From: Leptolyngbya ohadii IS1
GTDB lineage: Bacteria; Cyanobacteriota; Cyanobacteriia; Elainellales; Elainellaceae
NCBI RefSeq assembly: GCF_002215035.1
Contig: NZ_NKFP01000004.1
Coordinates: 1,294,691 to 1,358,690, forward strand
Reading direction: 5' to 3'
Length of the DNA stretch: 64,000 bases
The notes under the pieces are model-generated. The model was not told where the DNA came from and did no database searches. It saw only the letters and a list, made by a program, of their open reading frames with translations. Below, piece by piece: positions 1 through 8,488 of this stretch (the stretch's first letter is position 1; every line of letters starts with the position of its first letter). The position numbers were made by a program, and so were the translations under genes.

Positions 1-227
1 CGCTGCTGGGTAGCGCTGGGAAGCATCCGATATTCTGCCGTAAGCCAGCCCTGTCCAGTCCCTTCTAAAAACCGGGGAACCCCTGGCTGAATCGTGACCG
101 TGCAAAGCACCTGAGTGTTGCCGCAGTGTGCCAGAACAGACCCCGCCGCGTAGCGAGTAAAGCCGCGATCGAAGCGCACAGGACGGAGCTGATCCGGTTG
201 CCGACCGTCAGGACGATGCCAAGTCAT
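1..227 (-). CDS. rph: Ribonuclease PH, N-terminal part (cut by window edge)
   Basis: Only the first 75 codons lie in the window; the gene continues off the left edge. The translation opens [19 protein letters not shown] and contains [19 protein letters not shown], then [14 protein letters not shown]. These are the typical N-terminal blocks of RNase PH, the phosphate-dependent 3'-5' exoribonuclease that trims tRNA 3' ends. Start: the ATG whose complement is at 225-227, matching the usual family N-terminus. Catalytic-site and hexamer-interface residues lie mostly beyond the edge and cannot be checked. Its promoter would lie in the 228-666 gap. Confidence 0.9.
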   Translation of the reverse strand, partial: MTWHRPDGRQPDQLRPVRFDRGFTRYAAGSVLAHCGNTQVLCTVTIQPGVPRFLEGTGQGWLTAEYRMLPSATQQ

Positions 228-666
228 GGTTGAATGCCTCACAATTTCACCATCAGAATAGTAGCGGGTGTGGGGGAGTGGGAAGTAGGGAGTGGGGAGT
301 AGGGGAGCAGGGAGCGGAGGGACGATCCGCTTTTGGTGGTTGCGCGAAGCGATCGGCTTGGGGTGAGGGTTCCAGAGGATGTTGTTTATGCTTAGGTTAC
401 ATATAGCGTGATTTGACAAAACCGATGGTTGAGGTACGCTATATTTGTCTCGTCGATCGTCCCTGGTCAATTTCTTCTTTCTGTACTAAATTTGTACTAG
501 ACTCTGCAATCTCTTTGGATCAGGGTGGGAAGGTCGATCGGGTTGGGGTGGTGAATCGGCAGATCGTATCGGTAGACCAATTGGCAGACCAGTTGGCAGA
601 TCGATCGGCGGATACATCACTAGACCCTTGCAGCATCACTTTTGAACGTTTACTCTGGAACGACTC
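228..666. other. Intergenic region with a heptamer-repeat patch
   Basis: No convincing gene. It separates divergent rph and the BtuR-like gene, so it should carry both promoters. It holds a purine-rich patch (about 265-322) with 7-base periodicity and a stretch near 560-610 where GGCAGA(C/T)C-type words recur. A plus-strand open frame starting at 413 runs into the BtuR-like gene in another frame and has no family character, so it is not called. Confidence 0.6.
277..304. repeat. Heptanucleotide tandem repeat (STRR-like)
   Basis: Four consecutive 7-mers AGTGGGA, AGTAGGG, AGTGGGG, AGTAGGG, followed by degenerating GAGCAGG-like units. Seven-base G-rich tandem repeats of this kind (STRR) are known from filamentous cyanobacterial genomes. 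A related G-rich patch lies at about 10900-10936. Confidence 0.6.
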
Positions 667-1203
667 ATGGTTTCCCAACTTGAAGTACCCGCCCGCGATG
701 GCAATCATTCCCTGCCCCACACGGTTGAAGGACTGGTTCAGGTGTTTACCTGCCCTCACCGCAGCTTTTTTACCAGTGTGATGGCGCAGGCGCTGCGGAT
801 TGCTGGACAGGGAACGCCTGTCTTGATTGTGCAGTTTCTCAAAGGCGGCATTGGGCAGGGCTATCAGCGTCCGGTTCAGCTTGGGCAGCATCTCGATTGG
901 GTTCGGTGCGATTTGCCCCGCTGTATCGATACACCCGATCTGGAAGAAACAGAAATTGCGGCGCTACGCGAGCTGTGGGATCATACGCGATCGATCGTTT
1001 CTCAGGGCAAATATTCCCTCGTGGTGCTGGACGAACTGAGCTTGGCAATTAATTTTGGTTTAATTTCCGAAGCAGAAGTGCTGGAGTTTCTAGAAAGTCG
1101 CCCCATGCAGGTCGATGTAATTTTGACGGGTCCAGATATGCCAGCTGCATTGCTCGATCAGGCAGACCAGATTACGGAACTGCGGCGTACCCATCGTCCC
1201 TAG
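667..1203 (+). CDS. BtuR/CobO-like P-loop-family protein lacking the Walker A motif
   Basis: A 178-residue protein resembling ATP:corrinoid adenosyltransferases (BtuR/CobO). Recognisable blocks are ALRIAGQGTPVLIVQFLKGG, the Walker B-like strand YSLVVLDELSLAINFGLI, and the C-terminal VDVILTGPDMPAALLDQAD (family form: vxLTGRxxPxxLixxADxvTEM). The segment where CobO has GxGKGKTT instead reads VFTCPHRSFFTSV, so no Gly-Lys-Thr is present. ATP binding in the usual way is therefore doubtful. Cyanobacterial homologues with this change exist to my recollection, which would make it a diverged paralogue rather than a broken gene. Start: ATG at 667 with only a weak ribosome site. The TAG stop is followed in frame by a repeat-bearing extension (see the 1237-1296 repeat). 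Confidence 0.7.
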   Translation: MVSQLEVPARDGNHSLPHTVEGLVQVFTCPHRSFFTSVMAQALRIAGQGTPVLIVQFLKGGIGQGYQRPVQLGQHLDWVRCDLPRCIDTPDLEETEIAALRELWDHTRSIVSQGKYSLVVLDELSLAINFGLISEAEVLEFLESRPMQVDVILTGPDMPAALLDQADQITELRRTHRP

Positions 1204-1236
1204 CGCAGAAAGCTTGCTCCGGCTCCCAGAATCTCA

Positions 1237-1296
1237 AACCTCAATGCTCCAGACCCGAATGCTCTAAACTTCAACGCTCTAGACCTGGATGCTCTA
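1237..1296 (+). repeat. 15-bp tandem repeat (4 units) after the stop of the BtuR-like gene
   Basis: Units of 15 bases at 1237, 1252, 1267 and 1282 share the core (A/G)AC..(C/G)AA(T/C)GCTC(T/C)A. They are in the same reading frame as the preceding gene and, if read past its TAG, would encode five-residue units such as NALNF, NALDL, DALNL before a TAA near 1315. The 15-base period keeps frame, which suggests a former or alternative coding tail. Confidence 0.6.
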
Positions 1297-1393
1297 AATC
1301 TCAGCGGCAAACGTTAAGTATTCTTTGAGGGAGAGACAGATTTAGGACGGTCAGGAGAGAATATAACCGTCCATTTAGCGTTAGGAGTGCGAT

Positions 1394-1903
1394 ATGGTTT
1401 TTGCTCGTTGGCGAAAGATTCTTGCGCCAGTCTTGCTTAGTGTGCTGCTGCTAGTAACCGCTTGCAGTGCCCAGCCTCCGTCCCGCTATGAGCAAACTCA
1501 GATTGAGACGACTCAGAAAGGTGCCCCGTCTGCGGTTGCCAAGGATGCAACTCAGGGGGGAGAGTTTAATAAATTCTTCCCGAAATCGGTTGCTGGCTAC
1601 GAAATTGTGCCTGCCCAGGAGAAAAAAGGCTTTGCTGAATACAAAGTGAACCAGGGCGGCAAGAATGTAGCAATGCTGGCAATTAACGATACAACGGGCA
1701 CCCCTGCCGCCATTAAGTTCAAAGACAGCACCATGAAGATTGCGGGCTACCCCGCAGTAGAGCAGGGACAAAACGGAACTGCTATTCTGGTGAACGATCG
1801 CTATCAGGTGAAGGTGTTATCTCGCGATCCTTCTTTTACCAAGGAAAACCGGGCGGCATGGTTGACCAAGTTTGATTTATCCGGCTTAGCCAAGCTGAGT
1901 TAG
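1394..1903 (+). CDS. Predicted lipoprotein of unknown function
   Basis: A 169-residue protein with a lipoprotein signal peptide: basic MVFARWRK, a hydrophobic stretch, and the lipobox LVTAC with the acylated Cys at about residue 24. The mature part (about 145 residues) is soluble, with sequence such as FFPKSVAGYEIVPAQEKKG and AAIKFKDSTMKIAGYPAVEQG, typical of small cyanobacterial lipoproteins without an assigned domain. It is probably anchored to the inner or outer membrane facing the periplasm. Start: ATG with a clear AGGAG at 1383-1387, six bases upstream. It is followed by an unrelated gene on the same strand after 114 bases. I do not recognise a function. Confidence 0.8.
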   Translation: MVFARWRKILAPVLLSVLLLVTACSAQPPSRYEQTQIETTQKGAPSAVAKDATQGGEFNKFFPKSVAGYEIVPAQEKKGFAEYKVNQGGKNVAMLAINDTTGTPAAIKFKDSTMKIAGYPAVEQGQNGTAILVNDRYQVKVLSRDPSFTKENRAAWLTKFDLSGLAKLS

Positions 1904-2017
1904 CTTCAAGCGAATTGAAGGCGGACTAGTTTCGCGGATCATCATAATCCGAGAGTCGCTGTTCATTCGCTGCATTGAACTGCATTCAACAGTTGACTTT
2001 TGACTCAGGAGGATTCT

Positions 2018-2905
2018 GTGAGTAAGCCAATTTATGAACTGGTTGATCGTCTCCCAACGGGCGGCATCACCGTAATGGCACTGCGATCGCTCGATACTTT
2101 TGTACCGGGGCAGTGGGATAATCTGGTCGGGTTTGACAACACGATTCGGAAAGTGACAGGCGAAACCGACGAAAGCCTGATCCAGCAAGTTGGGGAACGG
2201 GCAGTGACGCTGTTTAACGATAAGTCCCAGGGCTATCAGCGGGCACTCTGGCTCTATCAAACCGTGGATTCAGCATCGGGCGCACTGGGGACAGCAGCAC
2301 TGGCAAACCAGATCGGGCAAGACATTTCCTTTCTGGGAGTATTGAAGCACCTGACGCCCAAACCAGAGAAGGCACAGACGATCGATCTCTCCGTCAAACT
2401 GGTAGTCGAGGTGGTGGCATTCTGCCAGATCAACGGCATTCCCGGCGACAGTTTGGGAGATTTTCTCTCGTCACTGAAGGACTACGGCGGCGAATCGCTG
2501 ATGCGGATGGCAGCGCTGGTTTGCTTTGACGGGCTGGTGCCGCTGGGAGCAGATTTTTCGCTAAAGGCACTGGACGCCATTCAGGGCATGACGGCATCGG
2601 ATCTGGAAAAGAATCAGACCTTTAAGGGAGTTGAATCGCTGATTCCGGGCGGCAATACCGACGGCAAACTGGGCTTTATTCGAGAAAGCTTTTCCTCTAC
2701 AAAAGGCTGGATGGACAACTTCGTTTCATCGAATAGTCTCACTCCCGAAAAAGTGATCGACAATCTAACGCGCTTTGTGGAAGTATCGAAGGACAAATTA
2801 AACTACCTGGGCGCATTCCTGGATATGTACGTCAAATACTATGAGCATACGGGCGTGCAAACTCTGGCGCGTCGATTGGTTGAACGGGCAGTGGCAGAAA
2901 TATAG
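2018..2905 (+). CDS. Conserved-looking hypothetical protein
   Basis: A 295-residue soluble protein with no signal peptide or membrane segment. The GTG at 2018 is preferred over a TTG six codons upstream because AGGAGG lies at 2007-2012, five bases before it; the first residues are then MSKPIYELVDRLP. The protein looks largely alpha-helical and contains runs such as ALGTAALANQIGQDISFLG and ESLMRMAALVCFDGLVPLG, with a C-terminal amphipathic region ending ARRLVERAVAEI. No catalytic motif was recognised and I cannot name a family. Codon use matches its neighbours, so it is likely a native gene. Confidence 0.75.
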   Translation: MSKPIYELVDRLPTGGITVMALRSLDTFVPGQWDNLVGFDNTIRKVTGETDESLIQQVGERAVTLFNDKSQGYQRALWLYQTVDSASGALGTAALANQIGQDISFLGVLKHLTPKPEKAQTIDLSVKLVVEVVAFCQINGIPGDSLGDFLSSLKDYGGESLMRMAALVCFDGLVPLGADFSLKALDAIQGMTASDLEKNQTFKGVESLIPGGNTDGKLGFIRESFSSTKGWMDNFVSSNSLTPEKVIDNLTRFVEVSKDKLNYLGAFLDMYVKYYEHTGVQTLARRLVERAVAEI

Positions 2906-3541
2906 CGATCGAACAATTCGCGATCGGTCAAAACTCCTCGCCCTAGCATTATTGCCCCATGAAGAAAGACTGGGGGTGAGGATTAGGTTTGCAAATGTCG
3001 TTTCTCTAATTTCTTTCTCTAAGGTGGTTTTCCAAATTTTGTAGGGGTGGGATTAGTCCTGCCCTTTTTGTTTTGCCCGGTCAGCTGAATTTAGTCCCAA
3101 AATATCTGCTGTTTTGGAACCGTTTCTAAATAGAAATTCGCAGCAGAATATTTATGATTTACCCTCTTGGGAATACAGTATTTATACAAAAATACGCGAT
3201 CGAAAAACATGATAATTAGCTTTTTCTACAGGCATAGCATATAAAAAGATAGATGACAGAAAATGCCAACAGCGATAGGGCGTTTCGGCAAAGACTAATC
3301 ATTAAATTTTAGATACAAAACCGAGGCTCATTTCAGTAGCATAGGCTGCAACTTTTTAAGGAGCGATCGCGTCTGTTATTAGGATTTCTTCTATTATTAA
3401 TCTGTAATTTATGAAGCATTTTCCAGGACAACGGGCAGGAAATAGCTAAAACAGGGTCAAACCATCGACGTTTCCCTCCTTTTGTCCCCTCTGATTTTGC
3501 CCCCTTCAAATAGACCAGAAATCCAATTACTAAAAACCACC
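2906..3541. other. Long AT-rich intergenic region
   Basis: About 636 bases without a convincing gene between two plus-strand genes. It is more AT-rich than its flanks (especially 3110-3330) and holds a GC-rich patch near 3039-3080 (GGGGTGGGATTAGTCCTGCCC) that loosely resembles the hairpin repeat flanking the URC4 gene. It presumably contains the esterase promoter; no consensus -35/-10 pair stands out. Confidence 0.5.
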
Positions 3542-5014
3542 ATGAGCGATACCGTAAATTCTCGCCAGTCCTCCCCCACTGCGGCTGCCTCCAATTCCCG
3601 CTACGACCTGTTTGTGTTTGGTGATAGCCTTTCTGATACCGGCAGATTTTATCAGGCGACACTGAGAACGATTCCCGTCAGTCCTCCCTACGCCGACGGA
3701 CGATTTTCTAATGGCCCCCTCGCTGTCGAGTATCTGGCACCAGAACTAGGGCTAAACCTGACTTCAACCACAAATTTTGCGATCGGCGGGGCACAAACTG
3801 GAAATACGAATTTTTTCGATCCGCAAAGCCCCGTTCCCTTAGGCGGTCTACTCACCCAAGTAGCAGATTTTAGAAATCGGGCAACCACCTTGGGCGCAGA
3901 TGCCAATGATTTGTACCTCGTTTGGGCAGGCGGCAACGATTTTCTCAACCTCCCTGCCAATCCAACGCCTCAAATTATTGCTGCCGCAGTTGCCAACGCA
4001 GTCTCTAACATCACTTCTGCCGTCAACAGTCTGGTGCAAGCCGGGGCAAGAAATATTGTGGTTGCCCAAACCCCAAACCTGGGCAGGGTGCCTCAAAGCC
4101 TCAACGCAGGGCTGCTGCAACCGCTAACCAACCTTAGCATTGCCTTTAACACTGCCCTAGCCAATAGCCTTAATGCGCTTGAACAAACGCAAAGCGGCAC
4201 AAACGTTGTGCTGACTGATCTCTTTCCGCTCTCAGAAAGCGTTGCCCAAAGTCCAGCCACCTTTGACTTTACAAACATCACCACGGGCTATGTCACCAGC
4301 GCGACAAATCCCACTCCCACCAATCCCTCAGCCGATCCAAACGGGTATTTCTTCTGGGATCAGGTGCATCCCACAACACGAGCGCATCAGTTGTTTGCCA
4401 ATGTGTTTGAGCAGTCTGTTATTGCTGGTATCACTGCCGATCTCCAACGAGTGGGAACTGCGGCTGAGAATAGGGTAGTCGGTTTTAGCGGCAATGACTC
4501 TGTTCGGGGTCTGGGAGGTAACGATTTGCTGGAGGGCAACCCTGGCGACGATATTCTTGATGGCGGTCAAGGCAACGATACCCTAGTCGGCGGCACAGGC
4601 AACGATACGCTATTAGGACGGGGCGGGCGCGATCGCCTCACGGGAATTGACCCCACCAATCCACTGCTGGGACGAAACGAACGGGATGAGCTGCGCGGCG
4701 GCATCGATCGCGATTTGTTTGTGCTGGGCGATCAGCAGGGCGTGTTTTACAACGATGGGGCAAACAACCTCAGGGGTCTGAAGGACTTCGGGCTAATCGG
4801 CGACTTGCAGCGGGGCGATCGAATTCAGCTTTCAGGCGATTTACAGGACTATGCGATTCGGCGGACTCCCCGGTCAATTTCTTCTGGTATCGGCATCTAT
4901 CTCAAGACTTCGCAGCAGCAGGAACTCATTGGCGTTGTTTCCAATACAACCGATATTGCCTTTGTGACACGGGCAATTCGTACCGTTGAGGTTCCCGCTC
5001 CTATTCCTATCTAG
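3542..5014 (+). CDS. GDSL esterase/lipase with C-terminal RTX calcium-binding repeats
   Basis: A 490-residue protein. The N-terminal SGNH/GDSL hydrolase domain (about residues 20-300) shows block I FVFGDSLSDTGRF with nucleophile Ser29, block II FAIGGAQTG, block III WAGGNDF and block V DQVHPTTRAH with catalytic Asp and His. After about residue 315 come nonapeptide RTX repeats (GGNDLLEGN, GDDILDGGQ, GNDTLVGGT, GNDTLLGRG), which fold into a calcium beta-roll. There is no N-terminal signal peptide, as expected for RTX proteins exported by type I secretion with a C-terminal signal. The likely role is a secreted esterase or lipase (thermolabile hemolysin/phospholipase-like). Start: ATG at 3542, chosen over a TTG at 3482 because the family begins near here. 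No type I exporter is adjacent. Confidence 0.87.
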   Translation: MSDTVNSRQSSPTAAASNSRYDLFVFGDSLSDTGRFYQATLRTIPVSPPYADGRFSNGPLAVEYLAPELGLNLTSTTNFAIGGAQTGNTNFFDPQSPVPLGGLLTQVADFRNRATTLGADANDLYLVWAGGNDFLNLPANPTPQIIAAAVANAVSNITSAVNSLVQAGARNIVVAQTPNLGRVPQSLNAGLLQPLTNLSIAFNTALANSLNALEQTQSGTNVVLTDLFPLSESVAQSPATFDFTNITTGYVTSATNPTPTNPSADPNGYFFWDQVHPTTRAHQLFANVFEQSVIAGITADLQRVGTAAENRVVGFSGNDSVRGLGGNDLLEGNPGDDILDGGQGNDTLVGGTGNDTLLGRGGRDRLTGIDPTNPLLGRNERDELRGGIDRDLFVLGDQQGVFYNDGANNLRGLKDFGLIGDLQRGDRIQLSGDLQDYAIRRTPRSISSGIGIYLKTSQQQELIGVVSNTTDIAFVTRAIRTVEVPAPIPI

Positions 5015-5131
5015 CGCAGATACGCCCAGGCAGATGCTCCTGCAAACGGTGTATTTCATCGCTTTGCAGAGCTTTCATTATCTTGTTTTCGCCCCCTCAA
5101 GCTTCAGTTCTGGCAGACAGGGGGCAATTTA

Positions 5132-5176
5132 TTTGTATAGGAACAGAATTTGTATAGGAACAGAATTTGTATAGGA
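5132..5176. repeat. 17-bp tandem repeat (about 2.6 units)
   Basis: The unit TTTGTATAGGAACAGAA occurs at 5132-5148 and 5149-5165 without mismatch, with the first 11 bases again at 5166-5176. It lies between the esterase and azlD genes, outside coding sequence. Confidence 0.85.
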
Positions 5177-5249
5177 GGCAGAGATCCCTGCACCAGTTTC
5201 TGCGCTTCACTGGAAGGCAAAGGGCTACGGCTGTATTTTGCAAAATGCT

Positions 5250-5573
5250 TTAGCCCTGTAAAAACCACTGCCCCAGGAAAAACGCTGCCATCCCCAGCCC
5301 GATCGTCAGCAATAAATTTTGGGTTCGATAGCTGACCACAACTGCGACGATCGCCCCAATTAAGCGAGCATTGTTTGGAGCCAGCATTAATTCATCCCCC
5401 GTCGGCATCAAGACAGCCGGAACGACGATCGCCGTCAGCACGGCTGGAGGAACGTAGCGCAGCAAATGAATCACTTTTTCGGAAAGGCGAATTCGGCCGC
5501 CAACGCCCAGCAGCAGATAGCGAATGCTAAAGGTAATTCCTGCCATGCCGGCAATTAAAAGAAATTCGTTCAT
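5250..5573 (-). CDS. azlD: AzlD family branched-chain amino acid transport subunit
   Basis: A 107-residue integral membrane protein with about four hydrophobic segments (starting MNEFLLIAGMAGITFSIRY; then a segment around VLTAIVVPAVL; then GAIVAVVVSYRT; then LLTIGLGMAAFFLG). The length and the conserved Arg in the first helix region match AzlD, the small partner of AzlC in exporters of branched-chain amino acids. It lies 62 bases downstream of azlC on the same strand, giving the classical azlC-azlD order. It is likely co-transcribed with azlC and the AraC regulator upstream. Confidence 0.88.
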   Translation of the reverse strand: MNEFLLIAGMAGITFSIRYLLLGVGGRIRLSEKVIHLLRYVPPAVLTAIVVPAVLMPTGDELMLAPNNARLIGAIVAVVVSYRTQNLLLTIGLGMAAFFLGQWFLQG

Positions 5574-5635
5574 TGTGAGGTTTGATTGCGATAAGTTTTG
5601 CTAACGGAGTTTTGCTAACAAAGTTCTGATGAGAG

Positions 5636-6379
5636 TCAGTTCTGATGACGTGAACGGGAATGGGAAAACTGTTCTGCCGTGAATCCGGCAACGACACCCA
5701 CCAGCGCAGCCACCAGCAAGCCTAATTGATGCGGCAGAGAATGGGTAAGCAGTGCTGTAGTACCTGCTGCCAGAACAGTCACCAACATCGGTAGATTGAT
5801 GACGTAGGGAACAACCATGCCAATAAACGTGACCGACATGGCAAAATCTAGACCCCACTGCGTTGCATCCGGAAGCTGCTGTCCCAGCCAAACGCCGATC
5901 GCCGTCCAGAACTGCCAGTTGAGGTACATAAACAAAGCGGCACCCAGGTAATACCAGTGCTTGTAGGGCGATCGATCCGTCTGGTTATAGCGCCCGATCG
6001 CCACCGCAAAGGATTCATCCGTCAGCCAGAAGCCGATCGCCAGCCGCCACGCATGGGGCAACCGTCCTACATAGGGCAGCAAACTGATGGAGTAGAGCAA
6101 GTGCCGCAGATTTACAACCAATGTAGTCAGCAGAATCAGCAGTAGGGGTGTCCCGGCTGCCAGGAGTCCTAGAGAAATAAATTGGGCTGACCCGGCAAAC
6201 ACAAAAGCCGACATTGCCAAAGTTGCACCGATCGAGAGTCCGCTTTTAACTGCCAGCGTGCCAAACAGAATACCAAAGGGCGTTGCGCCGACGACCAGCG
6301 GAAACATAGCACGACATCCCGCCCAAAACTCAGCCTGGGGGGTTGGCAGATCCGCCGCAGCGGAGGTAGAGTGAACCAT
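5636..6379 (-). CDS. azlC: AzlC family branched-chain amino acid permease
   Basis: A 247-residue inner-membrane protein. It has the family hallmark near the N-terminus ([20 protein letters not shown], then [13 protein letters not shown]), followed by [15 protein letters not shown] and [15 protein letters not shown], all typical of AzlC. With AzlD it forms an exporter of branched-chain or related amino acids. Start: ATG at 6379, giving [18 protein letters not shown]. It sits 32 bases downstream of an AraC-type regulator on the same strand, suggesting one operon with that regulator as local control. Confidence 0.92.
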   Translation of the reverse strand: MVHSTSAAADLPTPQAEFWAGCRAMFPLVVGATPFGILFGTLAVKSGLSIGATLAMSAFVFAGSAQFISLGLLAAGTPLLLILLTTLVVNLRHLLYSISLLPYVGRLPHAWRLAIGFWLTDESFAVAIGRYNQTDRSPYKHWYYLGAALFMYLNWQFWTAIGVWLGQQLPDATQWGLDFAMSVTFIGMVVPYVINLPMLVTVLAAGTTALLTHSLPHQLGLLVAALVGVVAGFTAEQFSHSRSRHQN

Positions 6380-6411
6380 TCCAAATCAGAAGGAATAACA
6401 ACCTTCCCATT

Positions 6412-7317
6412 CTAGGAATCTGCTGCCCTCAAATCTTGGACGTTTTTGCAGCCGATCGCATACTGCTTTGGCGTTACTCCCGTCAGGCGTTTGAAATGGC
6501 GATTTAGATGGCTCTGATCGGTAAATCCAGTGTCGATCGCGACTTGTGTCAGGGGCATCCCAGACTGCAATAGAACTTTTGCGCTGATCACGCGAGTCTG
6601 CACTAGATAAACATGGGGCGGCAGTCCAACGTGCTTGCGAAACAGACGCAGCAGCCGCAGCGGTTTCAGACTAACGAGCTGGGCAAGTTCCTCAAGCGTA
6701 ATGCTGTTCATATAGTTTACCTTCAGGTAGTCCTGAACCTGACGAACGATCTGCGCTTCGTTGCCGATCGCTGTAAACCGAGGACAAATATCGGCGTGTC
6801 GAACAATCATTTGGGCAAAGACCCAGAGAAAGCGAGATTCCCGCTCTAACACAGAGGAGGATTGCTCGATTGCCAGATGAAGCTGACGCAGCTGGGCTGC
6901 AAGCTGAGGATCGTCAATCACCGGGTTAGGAAAGTAGGGCACTTCCGGGAATTGACCTGCGAATTCCGCTGCCGCTTTCTGCATCAGAGACACTTCTGGA
7001 TACAGCATCCGGTATGCCCAGCCTTCTGGCTCTCCTGCATGTCCGGTATGCACTTCGCCGGGATGGATGACGACTACGCTGCCCGCTGGGGCTTGATGGG
7101 TTGCGCCCTGGTAATTGAATTCCTCAACGCCCCGCTCGATGACGCCGATCGCATAGCCTTCGTGGGTGTGACGCGAGAAAGCATGGGTGACATAGTTCGC
7201 TCGCAGCATCTCCAGATTGTCCAATGCCGGATCGCGCCAAAACTTAACCGTTTCTTGGGCAGTTTTCCGGGCAGTTTTCCGAACTGTTTTCTGAAGATGC
7301 GCCATTTTGTCTCCCAT
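6412..7317 (-). CDS. AraC family transcriptional regulator (AraC-type cupin plus HTH)
   Basis: A 301-residue protein. Residues about 45-135 form an AraC-type cupin ligand-binding domain (FSRHTHEGYAIGVIERG, then PAGSVVVIHPGEVHTGHA). Residues about 195-295 hold the double helix-turn-helix: first helix pair SITLEELAQLVSLKPLRLLR, second TQVAIDTGFTDQSHLNRHFK followed by LTGVTPKQY. The N-terminus has a short internally repetitive stretch (KTVRKTARKTAQETV). The position directly ahead of azlCD, same strand, indicates it likely regulates amino acid export; the same arrangement is common in other bacteria. The inducer is unknown. Translation could also begin at MAHLQ, four codons in. Confidence 0.92.
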   Translation of the reverse strand: MGDKMAHLQKTVRKTARKTAQETVKFWRDPALDNLEMLRANYVTHAFSRHTHEGYAIGVIERGVEEFNYQGATHQAPAGSVVVIHPGEVHTGHAGEPEGWAYRMLYPEVSLMQKAAAEFAGQFPEVPYFPNPVIDDPQLAAQLRQLHLAIEQSSSVLERESRFLWVFAQMIVRHADICPRFTAIGNEAQIVRQVQDYLKVNYMNSITLEELAQLVSLKPLRLLRLFRKHVGLPPHVYLVQTRVISAKVLLQSGMPLTQVAIDTGFTDQSHLNRHFKRLTGVTPKQYAIGCKNVQDLRAADS

Positions 7318-7374
7318 TCGTCATCGGAGCCGTTATCGACAGGCTAGCGGATTTCGCGTGAACTGTCTTGGATG

Positions 7375-7429
7375 ATTTTTCACGAATATTTTTTCACGAG
7401 CATTTTTCGCGGGTATTTTTTCACGGGCG
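7375..7429. repeat. Degenerate 13-14 bp tandem repeat, four units
   Basis: Units ATTTTTCACGAAT, ATTTTTTCACGAGC, ATTTTTCGCGGGT and ATTTTTTCACGGGC follow one another between the AraC regulator and the DMT transporter. They run over the last codons of the transporter. It may also fold as a T-rich terminator region, but no strong stem was found. Confidence 0.65.
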
Positions 7430-8290
7430 TAACCGCTGGCTGTAGAGGGTCGCTGCCAGAATCAGCCCTGCGCCAATCAGTCCCCGAATGCCAAATCCTT
7501 CGCCCAGAAACCAGAACGAAAACAGTGCCGCAAAGACAGGCTCCAGCGTATAGAGCAGGGCAGCTTCATGAGCGGGAACCCAGCGTTGCGCCATTGCCTG
7601 CGTCCAAATCGGCGTTGCCGTTACCACAATTCCCAGATAGACAAGACTGCCCAGATTGCTGCTAACCTCCTCGAAGGGAAGCTGCACTGCCTGAGCCGAC
7701 TGGATTAACGCCGAAAGCGAAAACACCAGTCCCAGCAAGGCTGCTGTCACCAGTTGAACTGCCACCAGCGGCAGGGTTGAGTGACGCGGCGCGATCGCTT
7801 CCAGCATCAGAATGTAAACGGCGATGCCCACCGCACAAACGATCGTTAAAATATCTCCCTGAGACAATCCTGCCCCTTCCCAGGACATGATGCCAATCCC
7901 CAGCACGGCGATCGCCGCAGCCAGCACCACCCGACCCGATAGCTTTTGACCCAGGACGCCTGCCAGAAGCGGCACCAGGATCACATTAAGGCTGAGAATA
8001 ACCGCCGATCGACTGGCTGAAATCGTTTCCAGACCGATCAGGGCACAGGCGCACTCGGCAAAATACACGCCTCCCAGCAGCAAACCATCCTGAATTAAAC
8101 GGCGATCGAGTTTGCGAAGCCAGGGGGCAACGGCAATGGCAGCAATACCGAAGCGAATTGCCAGAATCGTACCGGGCGAAAGGCTACCTAGCGTATGCTT
8201 GAGCAGCGAAAAAGACGTACCCCAGATGATCGTCGTAAGAATTAGTAAGAGAATGCCTTTGCTGTGGGATGAGCGAAGCGTAAATGTCAT
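7421..8290 (-). CDS. EamA/DMT family transporter (drug/metabolite exporter)
   Basis: An inner-membrane protein of about 289 residues with ten predicted hydrophobic helices and two EamA repeats. The first repeat contains ILTTIIWGTSFSLLK and FGIAAIAVAPWL; the second contains ILTIVCAVGIAVYILMLEA and YTLEPVFAALFSFWFLGE, the signature P/E-rich helix of the family. Start: ATG at 8290 (MTFTLRSSHSKG), immediately before the first helix; an upstream extension of 35 codons is Cys-rich and not family-like. Its promoter faces that of a LysR regulator 199 bases away, a common arrangement in which the regulator controls the exporter. The substrate (amino acid or metabolite) is unknown. Confidence 0.9.
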   Translation of the reverse strand: MTFTLRSSHSKGILLLILTTIIWGTSFSLLKHTLGSLSPGTILAIRFGIAAIAVAPWLRKLDRRLIQDGLLLGGVYFAECACALIGLETISASRSAVILSLNVILVPLLAGVLGQKLSGRVVLAAAIAVLGIGIMSWEGAGLSQGDILTIVCAVGIAVYILMLEAIAPRHSTLPLVAVQLVTAALLGLVFSLSALIQSAQAVQLPFEEVSSNLGSLVYLGIVVTATPIWTQAMAQRWVPAHEAALLYTLEPVFAALFSFWFLGEGFGIRGLIGAGLILAATLYSQRLRP

Positions 8291-8488
8291 AACTGCGCCA
8301 ATGGATCGATCACAAACTGACCGACGAAATTTACCGTTCCCCACATACCCTAGTTCCTGACACTGAAGACAACAATCTGCGGCTTGAATAGCCATCCATC
8401 GATCGCGTTAATAGATGAACGTCCCGGGCTGGAGTGGCTTCTGCGATAATTCAGGCAGATTGGGGCTGGATATTGAGGATTAGACAGC

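Noticed and set aside
413..781. A plus-strand open frame upstream of the BtuR-like gene
   Set aside because: It overlaps the gene start in a different frame, is made of repeated DQLADQLAD-like sequence and has no family match.
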